DNA of 64,000 nucleotides, taken from positions 1,796,001-1,860,000 of the forward strand of contig NC_079882.1 of the NCBI RefSeq assembly GCF_029227915.1, given 5' to 3'. Under the pieces are notes generated by a model. The model did not search any database, was not told the DNA's origin, and saw only the letters and a list, made by a program, of their open reading frames with translations. This DNA is from Hydractinia symbiolongicarpus. Taxonomy: Eukaryota; Cnidaria; Hydrozoa; Anthoathecata; Hydractiniidae. Below, piece after piece: positions 53,101 to 64,000 of the stretch. The translations under genes were made by a program, and so were the position numbers. Each line of letters starts with the position of its first letter. The stretch's first letter is position 1.

Positions 53101-54588
53101 GTGACGCAACCGTTGTAACTGAAGCGGATTGATACCGTTAGAAAATCTATGAAATGTTGCTTTTGAAACTGTTGCTGTTTCTTCAGCGCCCAATAACGGC
53201 TAGGATTGGTCCCACAGTAAAGAATGACTTACTCATCTAAATTCTTAAATGAAACGCTACCACAGCGCCCAGTGTAATCGCTGAGTTCCGGCAATCGTGT
53301 CAAATTAAGGAGAATGTTATTTCTTGGAGTCCAATTTTCTCATTTATCACATTTATCAGGTCACAGTCCAATGTTAGTTCAATTAAGTCCCACAGTCAAT
53401 CGCTTCATTGTTAAAAGCGATTCAACCTAGTAATATCAGAACAATATCACGAAATGCATGTTGGTACCAATATGTGACTCAACCTTTGTAACTCAAACGG
53501 AGAGATACTGTTAGAAAGTCATTGAAATGTAGTTCTTGAAGCTATCGCTTTTTCTTTAGCGCGCAATAACGGCTAGGATTGGTCCCACAGTAAAGACTTA
53601 TTTATCTAAATTCTTAAATGAAGCGCTACCACAGCGCCAAGTGTAATCGCTAAGTTCCGGAAATCATGTCAAATTAAGAAGAATGTTACTTCTTGGAGTC
53701 CAATTGTCTCATTTATCACATTTATCAGGTCACAGTCCAAAGTTAGTTCAATTACGTCCCACAGTCAATCGTTTCATAGTTAAAAGCGATGCAACCTAGT
53801 AATATCAGAAAAATATTGCTAAATGCATGTTGGTACGAATATGTGACCCAACCGTTGTAACTCAAACAGACTGACACCGTTCGAAAGTCAATGAAAGGTA
53901 CTTTTAGAAAATGTCTCTATTTCTTCAGCGCGCGCTAACGGCTAGGATTGGTCCCACAGTAAAGAATGACTTATTTATCTAAATTTTTAAATGAAGCTCT
54001 ACCAGAACGCTCAGTGTAATCGCTAAGTTCCGGAAATCATGTCAAATTAAGAAGAATGTTGCTTCTTGGAGTCCAATTGTCTCATTAATCACATTTATCA
54101 GGTCACAGGCCAAAGTTAGTTCAATTACGTCCCACAGTCAATCGTTTCATTGTTAAAATCGATACAACCTAGTAATAACAGAAAAATGTCGCTAAATGCA
54201 TGTTGGTACGAATATGTGACCCAACCGTTGTAACTCAAACAGACTGACACCGTTAGAAAGTCAATGAAAGGTAGTTTTAGAAAATGTCACTATTTCTTCA
54301 GCGCGCGCTAACGGCTAGGATTGGTCCCACAGTAAAGAATGACTTATTTATCTAAATTTTTAAATGAAGCGCTACCAGAGCGCCCAGTGTAATCGCTCAG
54401 TTCCGGCAATCATGTCAAATTAAGAAGAATGTTATTTCTTGGAGTCCAATTGTCGCATTTATCACATTTATCAGGTCACAGTCCAAAGTTAGTTAAATTA
54501 AGTCCCACAGTCAATCGTTTCACTGTTAAAAGCCATACAAACTAGTAAAATCGGAAAAATATCACGAAATGCATGTTGGTACGAATAT
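53101..54588 (+). repeat. 1,488-bp four-monomer unit, copy 2
   Basis: This copy is in direct tandem with copy 1, 1,488 bp later. After it the array reads GTGACTCAACC rather than GTGACGCAACC, so the chimeric tract marks each unit's left junction. A 744-bp stretch of two other monomers follows (54589-55332). Confidence 0.88.
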
Positions 54589-55332
54589 GTGACTCAACCG
54601 TTGTAACTCAAACCGATTGATACTGTTAGAAAGTCAATGAATGTAGTTCTTGAAGCTATCGCTTTTTCTTCAGCGCACGATAACGGCTAGGATTGGTCGC
54701 ACAGTAAAGAATGACTTATTTATCTAAATTCTTAAATGAAGCGCTACCACAGCGCCCAGTGTAATCGCTGAGTTCCGGCAATCATGTCAAATTAAGGAGA
54801 ATGTTATTTCTTGCAGTCAAATTTTCTCATTTATCACATCTATCAGGTCACAGTCCAACGTTAGTTCAATTAAGTCCCACAGTCAATCGTTTCATAGTTA
54901 TAAGCGATGCAACATAGTCATATCAGAAAAATATCGCTAAATGCATGTTGGTACGAATATGTGACTCAACCGTTGTAACTCAAAGGGACTGAGAACGTTA
55001 GAAAGTCAATGAAATGTAGTTCTTGAAGCTGTCGCTATTTCTTCAGCGCGCGATAACGGCTAGGATTGGTCCCAAAGTAAAGAATGACTTATTTATCTAA
55101 ATTCTAAAATGAAGAGCTACCACAGCGCCCAGTGTAATCGCTGAGTTCCGGCAATCATGTCAAATTAAGGAGAATGCTACTTCTTGCAGTCCAATTTTCT
55201 CATTTATCTCATTTATGAGGTCACAGTCCAAAGTTAGTTCAATTAAGTCCCACAGTCAATCGTTTCATAGTTAAAAGCGATGCAACCTAGTAGTATCAGA
55301 AAAAATCGCTAAATGCATGTTGGTACGAATAT

Positions 55333-56820
55333 GTGACGCAACCGTTGTAACTGAAGCGGATTGATACCGTTAGAAAATCTATGAAATGTTGCTTTTGAAA
55401 CTGTCGCTGTTTCTTCAGCGCCCAATAACGGCTAGGATTGGTCCCACAGTAAAGAATGACTTACTCATCTAAATTCTTAAATGAAACGCTACCACAGCGC
55501 CCAGTGTAATCGCTGAGCTCCGGCAATCGTGTCAAATTAAGGAGAATGTTATTTCTTGGAGTCCAATTTTCTCATTTATCACATTTATCAGGTCACAGTC
55601 CAATGTTAGTTCAATTAAGTCCCACAGTCAATCGCTTCATTGTTAAAAGCGATTCAACCTAGTAATATCAGAACAATATCACGAAATGCATGTTGGTACC
55701 AATATGTGACTCAACCTTTGTAACTCAAACGGAGAGATACTGTTAGAAAGTCATTGAAATGTAGTTCTTGAAGCTATCGCTTTTTCTTTAGCGCGCAATA
55801 ACGGCTAGGATTGGTCCCACAGTAAAGACTTATTTATCTAAATTCTTAAATGAAGCGCTACCACAGCGCCAAGTGTAATCGCTAAGTTCCGGAAATCATG
55901 TCAAATTAAGAAGAATGTTACTTCTTGGAGTCCAATTGTCTCATTTATCACATTTATCAGGTCACAGTCCAAAGTTAGTTCAATTACGTCCCACAGTCAA
56001 TCGTTTCATAGTTAAAAGCGATGCAACCTAGTAATATCAGAAAAATATTGCTAAATGCATGTTTGTACGAATATGTGACCCAACCGTTGTAACTCAAACA
56101 GACTGACACCGTTCGAAAGTCAATGAAAGGTACTTTTAGAAAATGTCTCTATTTCTTCAGCGCGCGCTAACGGCTAGGATTGGTCCCACAGTAAAGAATG
56201 ACTTATTTATCTAAAATTTTAACTGAAGCTCTACCAGAGCGCTCAGTGTAATCGCTAAGTTCCGGAAATCATGTCAAATTAAGAAGAATGTTGCTTCTTG
56301 GAGTCCAATTGTCTCATTAATCACATTTATCAGGTCACAGGCCAAAGTTAGTTCAATTACGTCCCACAGTCAATCGTTTCATTGTTAAAATCGATACAAC
56401 CTAGTAATAACCGAAAAATGTCGCTAAATGCATGTTGGTACGAATATGTGACCCAACCGTTGTAACTCAAACAGACTGACACCGTTAGAAAGTCAATGAA
56501 AGGTAGTTTTAGAAAATGTCACTATTTCTTCAGCGCGCGCTAACGGCTAGGAATGGTCCCACAGTAAAGAATGACTTATTTATCTAAATTTTTAAATGAA
56601 GCGCTACCAGAGCGCCCAGTGTAATCGCTCAGTTCCGGCAATCATGTCAAATTAAGAAGAATGTTATTTCTTGGAGTCCAATTGTCGCATTTATCACATT
56701 TATCAGGTCACAGTCCAAAGTTAGTTAAATTAAGTCCCACAGTCAATCGTTTCACTGTTAAAAGCCATACAAACTAGTAAAATCGGAAAAATATCACGAA
56801 ATGCATGTTGGTACGAATAT
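55333..56820 (+). repeat. 1,488-bp four-monomer unit, copy 3
   Basis: This copy shares ACTGTCGCTG, GAGCTCCGG, CATGTTTGTACG, CTAAAATTTTAACTGAAGC and AATAACCGAAAAATG with copy 4, so copies 3 and 4 form a sub-lineage. One intervening monomer (56821-57191) separates them. The hairpin here is GCTCT/AGAGC (56228-56240). Confidence 0.87.
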
Positions 56821-57191
56821 GTGACTCAACCGTTGTAACTCAAACCGATTGATACTGTTAGAAAGTCAATGAATGTAGTTCTTGAAGCTATCGCTTTTTC
56901 TTCAGCGCACGATAACGGCTAGGATTGGTCGCACAGTAAAGAATGACTTATTTATCTAAATTCTTAAATGAAGCGCTACCACAGCGCCCAGTGTAATCGC
57001 TGAGTTCCGGCAATCATGTCAAATTAAGGAGAATGTTATTTCTTGCAGTCAAATTTTCTCATTTATCACATCTATCAGGTCACAGTCCAACGTTAGTTCA
57101 ATTAAGTCCCACAGTCAATCGTTTCATAGTTAAAAGCGATGCAACCTAGTAGTATCAGAAAAAATCGCTAAATGCATGTTGGTACGAATAT

Positions 57192-58679
57192 GTGACGCAA
57201 CCGTTGTAACTGAAGCGGATTGATACCGTTAGAAAATCTATGAAATGTTGCTTTTGAAACTGTCGCTGTTTCTTCAGCGCCCAATAACGGCTAGGATTGG
57301 TCCCACAGTAAAGAATGACTTACTCATCTAAATTCTTAAATGAAACGCTACCACAGCGCCCAGTGTAATCGCTGAGCTCCGGCAATCGTGTCAAATTAAG
57401 GAGAATGTTATTTCTTGGAGTCCAATTTTCTCATTTATCACATTTATCAGGTCACAGTCCAATGTTAGTTCAATTAAGTCCCACAGTCAATCGCTTCATT
57501 GTTAAAAGCGATTCAACCTAGTAATATCAGAACAATATCACGAAATGCATGTTGGTACCAATATGTGACTCAACCTTTGTAACTCAAACGGAGAGATACT
57601 GTTAGAAAGTCATTGAAATGTAGTTCTTGAAGCTATCGCTTTTTCTTTAGCGCGCAATAACGGCTAGGATTGGTCCCACAGTAAAGACTTATTTATCTAA
57701 ATTCTTAAATGAAGCGCTACCACAGCGCCAAGTGTAATCGCTAAGTTCCGGAAATCATGTCAAATTAAGAAGAATGTTACTTCTTGGAGTCCAATTGTCT
57801 CATTTATCACATTTATCAGGTCACAGTCCAAAGTTAGTTCAATTACGTCCCACAGTCAATCGTTTCATAGTTAAAAGCGATGCAACCTAGTAATATCAGA
57901 AAAATATTGCTAAATGCATGTTTGTACGAATATGTGACCCAACCGTTGTAACTCAAACAGACTGACACCTTTCGAAAGTCAATGAAAGGTACTTTTAGAA
58001 AATGTCTCTATTTCTTCAGCGCGCGCTAACGGCTAGGATTGGTCCCACAGTAAAGAATGACTTATTTATCTAAAATTTTAACTGAAGCTCTACCAGAGCG
58101 CTCAGTGTAATCGCTAAGTTCCGGAAATCATGTCAAATTAAGAAGAATGTTGCTTCTTGGAGTCCAATTGTCTCATTAATCACATTTATCAGGTCACAGG
58201 CCAAAGTTAGTTCAATTACGTCCCACAGTCAATCGTTTCATTGTTAAAATCGATACAACCTAGTAATAACCGAAAAATGTCGCTAAATGCATGTTGGTAC
58301 GAATATGTGACCCAACCGTTGTAACTCAAACAGACTGACACCGTTAGAAAGTCAATGAAAGGTAGTTTTAGAAAATGTCACTATTTCTTCAGCGCGCGCT
58401 AACGGCTAGGAATGGTCCCACAGTAAAGAATGACTTATTTATCTAAATTTTTAAATGAAGCGCTACCAGAGCGCCCAGTGTAATCGCTCAGTTCCGGCAA
58501 TCATGTCAAATTAAGAAGAATGTTATTTCTTGGAGTCCAATTGTCGCATTTATCACATTTATCAGGTCACAGTCCAAAGTTAGTTAAATTAAGTCCCACA
58601 GTCAATCGTTTCACTGTTAAAAGCCATACAAACTAGTAAAATCGGAAAAATATCACGAAATGCATGTTGGTACGAATAT
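57192..58679 (+). repeat. 1,488-bp four-monomer unit, copy 4
   Basis: This copy is near-identical to copy 3, with a noticed private change ACACCTTTCGAAAG for ACACCGTTCGAAAG near 57966. It is followed by about eight monomers of other types (58680-61657) before copy 5. Confidence 0.87.
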
Positions 58680-59228
58680 GTGACTCAACCGTTGTAACTC
58701 AAACCGATTGATACTGTTAGAAAGTCAATGAATGTAGTTCTTGAAGCTATCGCTTTTTCTTCAGCGCACGATAACGGCTAGGATTGGTCGCACAGTAAAG
58801 AATGACTTATTTATCTAAATTCTTAAATGAAGCGCTACCACAGCGCCCAGTGTAATCGCTGAGTTCCGGCAATCATGTCAAATTAAGGAGAATGTTATTT
58901 CTTGCAGTCAAATTTTCTCATTTATCACATCTATCAGGTCACAGTCCAACGTTAGTTCAATTAAGTCCCACAGTCAATCGTTTCATAGTTATAAGCGATG
59001 CAACCTAGTCATATCAGAAAAATATCGTTAAATACATGTTGGTACGAATAGGTGAGCCAACCGTTGTAACTCAAACGGACTGACACGGTTAGAAAGACAA
59101 TAAAGGTAGTTTTAGAAAATGTCTCTATTTCTTCAGCGCGTGCTAACGGCTAGGATTGGTCCCACAGTAAAGAATGACTTGTTTATCTAAATTTTAGAAT
59201 GAAGCGCTACCAGAGCGCCCAGTGTAAT

Positions 59229-60279
59229 CGCTCAGTTCCGGCAATCATGTCAAATTAAGAAGAATGTTATTTCTTGGAGTCCAATTGTCGCATTTATCAC
59301 ATTTATCAGGTCACAGTCCAAAGTTAGTTAAATTAAGTCCCACAGTCAATCGTTTCACTGTTAAAAGCCATACAAACTAGTAAAATCGGAAAAATATCAC
59401 GAAATGCATGTTGGTACGAATATGTGACTCAACCGTTGTAACTCAAACCGATTGATACTGTTAGAAAGTCAATGAATGTAGTTCTTGAAGCTATCGCTTT
59501 TTCTTCAGCGCACGATAACGGCTAGGATTGGTCGCACAGTAAAGAATGACTTATTTATCTAATTTCTTAAATGAAGCGCTACCACAGCGCCCAGTGTAAT
59601 CGCTGAGTTCCGGCAATCATGTCAAATTAAGGAGAATGTTATTTCTTGCAGTCAAATTTTCTCATTTATCACATCTATCAGGTCACAGTCCAACGTTAGT
59701 TCAATTAAGTCCCACAGTCAATCGTTTCATAGTTATAAGCGATGCAACCTAGTCATATCAGAAAAATATCGTTAAATACATGTTGGTACGAATAGGTGAG
59801 CCAACCGTTGTAACTCAAACGGACTGACACGGTTAGAAAGACAATAATGGTAGTTTTAGAAAATGTCTCTATTTCTTCAGCGCGTGCTAACGGCTAGGAT
59901 TGGTCCCACAGTAAAGAATGACTTGTTTATCTAAATTTTAGAATGAAGCGCTACCAAATCGCCCAGTGTAATCGCTCAGTTCCGGCAATCATGTCAAATT
60001 AAGAATAATGTTATTTCTTGGAGTCTAATTGTCTCACTTTCACATTTATAAGGTTACAGTCCATAATCAGTTCAATTAAGTCCCACAGTCACTCTTTTCA
60101 CTGTTATAAGCCATACAACCTAGTAATACCGCAAAAACATCACGAAGTACATGTTGGTACTAATATGTGACTCAACCGTTGTAACTCAAACGGATTCATA
60201 CTGTTAGAAAGTCAATGAAATGTAGTTCTTGAAACTGTCGCTATTTCTTCAGCGCGCGATAACAGCTAGGATTGGTCCC
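59229..60279 (+). repeat. Segment repeated at the right edge (62950-64000)
   Basis: The three-monomer stretch recurs at an offset of 3,721 bp (ten monomers) and runs off the end of the window. Three differences were noticed (TAATTTCTTAA/TAAATTCTTAA, ACAATAATGG/ACAATAAAGG, GGATTCATAC/GGATTGATAC). A 744-bp two-monomer duplication also lies here: GACAATAA at 59096 and 59840. Confidence 0.83.
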
Positions 60280-60532
60280 ACAGTAAAGAATGACTTATTT
60301 ATCTAAATTCTTAAATGAAGCGCTACCACAGTACCCAGTGTAACCACTGACTTCCGGCAATCATGTCGAATTAAGAAGAATGTTATTTCTTGGACTCCAA
60401 TTGTCTCATTTATCACATTTATAAGGTCACAGTCCAAAGTTAGTTCAATTAAGTCCCACAGTCAATCGTTTTATTGTTATAAGCGATGCAACCTAGCAAT
60501 ATCAGAAAAATATCGCTAAACACATGTTGGTA

Positions 60533-61070
60533 CGAATACATGACCCAACCGTTGTAACACAAACGGACTGACACCGTTAGAAAGTCAATGAAATTTAATT
60601 TTTGAAACTGTCACTATTTCTTCAGCGCGCGATAACGACTAAGAATGGTCCCACAGTAAAAAATGACTTATTATTCTAAATTTTTAAATGAAGCGCTACC
60701 GCAGCGCCCAGTGTAATCGGTGAGTTCCGGCAATCATGTCAAATTAAGAAGAATGTTATTTCTTGGACTCCAATTTTCTCATTTCACACATTTATCAGGT
60801 CACAGTCCAAAGTTAGTTCAATTAATTCCCACAGTCAATCGTTTCACTGTTAAAAGCGATGCAACCTAGCTATTTTAGATAAATATCGCTAAATACATGT
60901 TGGTACAAAAATGTGACCCAACCGTTCAAACTCAAACAGACTGACACCGTTAGAAAGTCAACGAAATCTAGTATTTGAAACTGTCTCTATTTCTTCAGCC
61001 CGCGCTAACGGATAGGATTGGTCCGACAGTAAAAAATTCCTTTTTTCTCTCAATTTTTAATTGAAGCGCT
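60533..61070 (+). repeat. Unusually divergent monomers
   Basis: The region carries many changes not seen elsewhere in the window. Examples are AAATTTAATTTTTG, CGACTAAGAATGG, CTAGCTATTTTAGATAAATATC, TACAAAAATGTGACCC, CCGTTCAAACTC, AGCCCGCGCTAACGGATAGG, GTCCGACAG and AAAAAATTCCTTTTTTCTCTC. Phase and length are kept. It reads as a relic that escaped recent homogenisation, between younger repeated blocks. Confidence 0.7.
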
Positions 61071-61657
61071 ACCACAGCGCCCAGTGTAATCGCTGAGTTC
61101 CGGCAATCATGTCAAATTAAGGAGAATGTTATTTCTTGCAGTCAAATTTTCTCATTTATCACACATATCAGGTCACCGTCCAACGTTAGTTCAATTAAGT
61201 CCCACAGTCAATCGTTTCATAGTTATAAGCGATGCAACCTAGTCATATCAGAAAAATATCGCTAAATGCATGTTGGTACGAATATGTGACTCAACCGTTG
61301 TAACTCAAAGGGACTGAGAACGTTAGAAAGTCAATGAAATGTAGTTCTTGAAGCTGTCGCTATTTCTTCAGCGCGCGATAACGGCTAGGATTGGTCCCAA
61401 AGTAAAGAATGACTTATTTATCTAAATTCTAAAATGAAGAGCTACCACAGCGCCCAGTGTAATCGCTGAGTTCCGGCAATCATGTCAAATTAAGGAGAAT
61501 GCTACTTCTTGCAGTCCAATTTTCTCATTTATCTCATTTATCAGGTCACAGTCCAAAGTTAGTTCAATTAAGTCCCACAGTCAATCGTTTCATAGTTAAA
61601 AGCGATGCAACCTAGTAGTATCAGAAAAAATCGCTAAATGCATGTTGGTACGAATAT

Positions 61658-63144
61658 GTGACGCAACCGTTGTAACTGAAGCGGATTGATACCGTTAGAA
61701 AATCTATGAAATGTTGCTTTTGAAACTGTCGCTGTTTCTTCAGCGCCCAATAACGGCTAGGATTGGTCCCACAGTAAAGAATGACTTACTCATCTAAATT
61801 CTTAAATGAAACGCTACCACAGCGCCCAGTGTAATCGCTGAGCCCCGGCAATCTTGTCAAATTAAGGAGAATGTTATTTCTTGGAGTCCAATTTTCTCAT
61901 TTATCACATTTATCAGGTCACAGTCCAATGTTAGTTCAATTAAGTCCCACAGTCAATCGCTTCATTGTTAAAAGCGATTCAACCTAGTAATATCAGAACA
62001 ATATCACGAAATGCATGTTGGTACCAATATGTGACTCAACCTTTGTAACTCAAACGGAGAGATACTGTTAGAAAGTCATTGAAATGTAGTTCTTGAAGCT
62101 ATCGCTTTTTCTTTAGCGCGCAATAACGGCTAGGATTGGTCCCACAGTAAAGTTTATTTATCTAAATTCTTAAATGAAGCGCTACCACAGCGCCAAGTGT
62201 AATCGCTAAGTTCCGGAAATCATGTCAAATTAAGAAGAATGTTACTTCTTGGAGTCCAATTGTCTCATTTATCACATTTATCAGGTCACAGTCCAAAGTT
62301 AGTTCAATTACGTCCCACAGTCAATCGTTTCATAGTTAAAAGCGATGCAACCTAGTAATATCAGAAAAATATTGCTAAATGCATGTTGGTACGAATATGT
62401 GACCCAACCGCTGTAACTCAAACAGACTGACACCGTTCGAAAGTCAATGAAAGGTACTTTTAGAAAATGTCTCTATTTCTTCAGCGCGCGCTAACGGCTA
62501 GGATTGGTCCCACAGTAAAGAATGACTTATTTATCTAAATTTTTAACTGAAGCTCTACCAGAGCGCTCAGTGTAATCGCTAAGTTCCGGAAATCATGTCA
62601 AATTAAGAAGAATGTTGCTTCTTGGAGTCCAATTGTCTCATTAATCACATTTATCAGGTCACAGGCCAAAGTTAGTTCAATTACGTCCCACAGTCAATCG
62701 TTTCATTGTTAAAATCGATACAACCTAGTAATAACAGAAAAATGTCGCTAAATGCATGTTGGTACGAATATGTGACCCAACCGTTGTAACTCAAACAGAC
62801 TGACACCGTTAGAAAGTCAATGAAAGGTAGTTTTAGAAAATGTCACTATTTCTTCAGCGCGCGCTAACGGCTAGGATTGGTCCCACAGTAAAGAATGACT
62901 TATTTATCTAAATTTTTAAATGAAGCGCTACCAGAGCGCCCAGTGTAATCGCTCAGTTCCGGCAATCATGTCAAATTAAGAAGAATGTTATTTCTTGGAG
63001 TCCAATTGTCGCATTTATCACATTTATCAGGTCACAGTCCAAAGTTAGTTAAATTAAGTCCCACAGTCAATCGTTTCACTGTTAAAAGCCATACAAACTA
63101 GTAAAATCGGAAAAATATCACGAAATGCATGTTGGTACGAATAT
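61658..63144 (+). repeat. Four-monomer unit, copy 5 (1,487 bp)
   Basis: This copy is one base shorter because CAGTAAAGACTT has become CAGTAAAGTTT near 62152. Other private variants are GAGCCCCGGCAATCTTG near 61840 and CCGCTGTAAC near 62408. It keeps CATGTTGGTACG like copies 1 and 2 but AACTGAAGCTCTACCAGAGC like copies 3 and 4, so it is intermediate between the sub-lineages. Confidence 0.85.
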
Positions 63145-64000
63145 GTGACTCAACCGTTGTAACTCAAACCGATTGATACTGTTAGAAAGTCAATGAATGT
63201 AGTTCTTGAAGCTATCGCTTTTTCTTCAGCGCACGATAACGGCTAGGATTGGTCGCACAGTAAAGAATGACTTATTTATCTAAATTCTTAAATGAAGCGC
63301 TACCACAGCGCCCAGTGTAATCGCTGAGTTCCGGCAATCATGTCAAATTAAGGAGAATGTTATTTCTTGCAGTCAAATTTTCTCATTTATCACATCTATC
63401 AGGTCACAGTCCAACGTTAGTTCAATTAAGTCCCACAGTCAATCGTTTCATAGTTATAAGCGATGCAACCTAGTCATATCAGAAAAATATCGTTAAATAC
63501 ATGTTGGTACGAATAGGTGAGCCAACCGTTGTAACTCAAACGGACTGACACGGTTAGAAAGACAATAAAGGTAGTTTTAGAAAATGTCTCTATTTCTTCA
63601 GCGCGTGCTAACGGCTAGGATTGGTCCCACAGTAAAGAATGACTTGTTTATCTAAATTTTAGAATGAAGCGCTACCAAATCGCCCAGTGTAATCGCTCAG
63701 TTCCGGCAATCATGTCAAATTAAGAATAATGTTATTTCTTGGAGTCTAATTGTCTCACTTTCACATTTATAAGGTTACAGTCCATAATCAGTTCAATTAA
63801 GTCCCACAGTCACTCTTTTCACTGTTATAAGCCATACAACCTAGTAATACCGCAAAAACATCACGAAGTACATGTTGGTACTAATATGTGACTCAACCGT
63901 TGTAACTCAAACGGATTGATACTGTTAGAAAGTCAATGAAATGTAGTTCTTGAAACTGTCGCTATTTCTTCAGCGCGCGATAACAGCTAGGATTGGTCCC

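Larger units (their letters stand above)
1..64000 (+). repeat. Satellite array, ~372-374 bp monomer, ~171 complete copies
   Basis: The whole window is one head-to-tail array. The CGCTGAGTT-like start motif and the following GCAATCATGTC recur at 1, 375, 748, 1121, 1494, 1867, 2240, 2614 and so on to 63694, always on the same strand. Checked spacings are multiples of 372-374 bp, so no foreign insertion breaks the phase. Counting between anchor monomers gives 47 to 17,548, 8 to 20,529, 19 to 27,600, 18 to 34,302, 30 to 45,465 and 49 to 63,693. A partial monomer of 307 bp follows. A hand-made class B consensus is about 39% G+C. All frames on both strands are frequently stopped. Arrays like this are typical of centromeric or other constitutive heterochromatin in eukaryotes, but I do not recognise the family. 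Confidence 0.98.

Noticed and set aside
54589-55332. Possible non-satellite spacer between 1,488-bp units
   Set aside because: It consists of two ordinary monomers (744 bp) in correct phase.
61030-61065. Pyrimidine-rich run (CCTTTTTTCTCTC) as the end of a retroposon insertion
   Set aside because: The monomer phase and length are unchanged and there is no target-site duplication. It is best read as local substitution in a divergent monomer.
1-64000. CRISPR array or prokaryotic repeat system
   Set aside because: Although strongly periodic, there is no short invariant repeat with unique spacers. The full 372-bp unit is repeated and varies throughout.
1-64000. CENP-B box (TTCG-N4-A-N2-CGGG)
   Set aside because: No match was seen. 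CGGG is rare (for example AGCGGGCGATAAC at 27881) and lacks TTCG at the required spacing. TTCG occurs only in the TTCGAAAG variant without CGGG after it.
1-64000. Drosophila 359-bp (1.688) or other named satellite
   Set aside because: The length is similar but I see no sequence resemblance to satellites I can recall, and length alone is not evidence.

Overview
The window is a single uninterrupted tandem satellite array from end to end. A monomer of about 372-374 bp repeats head to tail, always in the same orientation. Monomer starts (at the conserved CGCTGAGTT-like motif) give 171 complete monomers plus a 307-bp partial one at the right edge. I found no protein-coding gene, tRNA, rRNA, CRISPR array, transposon or non-satellite insertion. 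The few short open frames are chance frames inside monomers. A homogeneous 64-kb array of this kind points to eukaryotic heterochromatin, most likely centromeric or pericentromeric, from a long-read assembly. I do not recognise the satellite family and cannot name the species. A hand-built consensus is about 39% G+C and is not CpG-depleted, which mildly favours an organism or locus without heavy germline CpG methylation.

Monomers fall into three intergrading classes. Class A has GACGCAACC, AACTGAAGCGG and AGACCAAAATCAG. Class B has a doubled CATTTATCA and AACTCAAACGG. Class C has AGCCATACAACC, GGATTGATACTG and a one-base-shorter TTTCACATTTATAAGG region. From 1 to about 17,548 (47 monomers) the array mixes A, B and A/B hybrids. 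At 17,549 class A stops and class C begins. From there to the right end (about 124 monomers) the array is B, C and B/C hybrids.

Higher-order structure lies on top of this. There is a 2,613-bp (7-monomer) repeat at the left end and a 1,120-bp trimer in three copies at 14.2-17.5 kb. A trimer pair lies at 18.3-20.5 kb. Two large, apparently near-identical tandem duplications of nine monomers each follow (3,351 bp at 27.6-34.3 kb; 3,347 bp at 45.4-52.1 kb). A 1,488-bp four-monomer unit occurs five times between 51.6 and 63.1 kb. That unit starts with a short class-A-like tract inside B/C sequence, which looks like a conversion or recombination event that was then amplified. The right part appears to hold the youngest amplifications.

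Within each monomer the most suggestive elements are three YAACGG (Myb-type core) sites, two of them part of alternating CCGTT/AACGG arms, and a GCGCT-N5-AGCGC hairpin. All functional readings are inference. What the sequence shows directly is the satellite, its classes, its higher-order repeats and its junctions.
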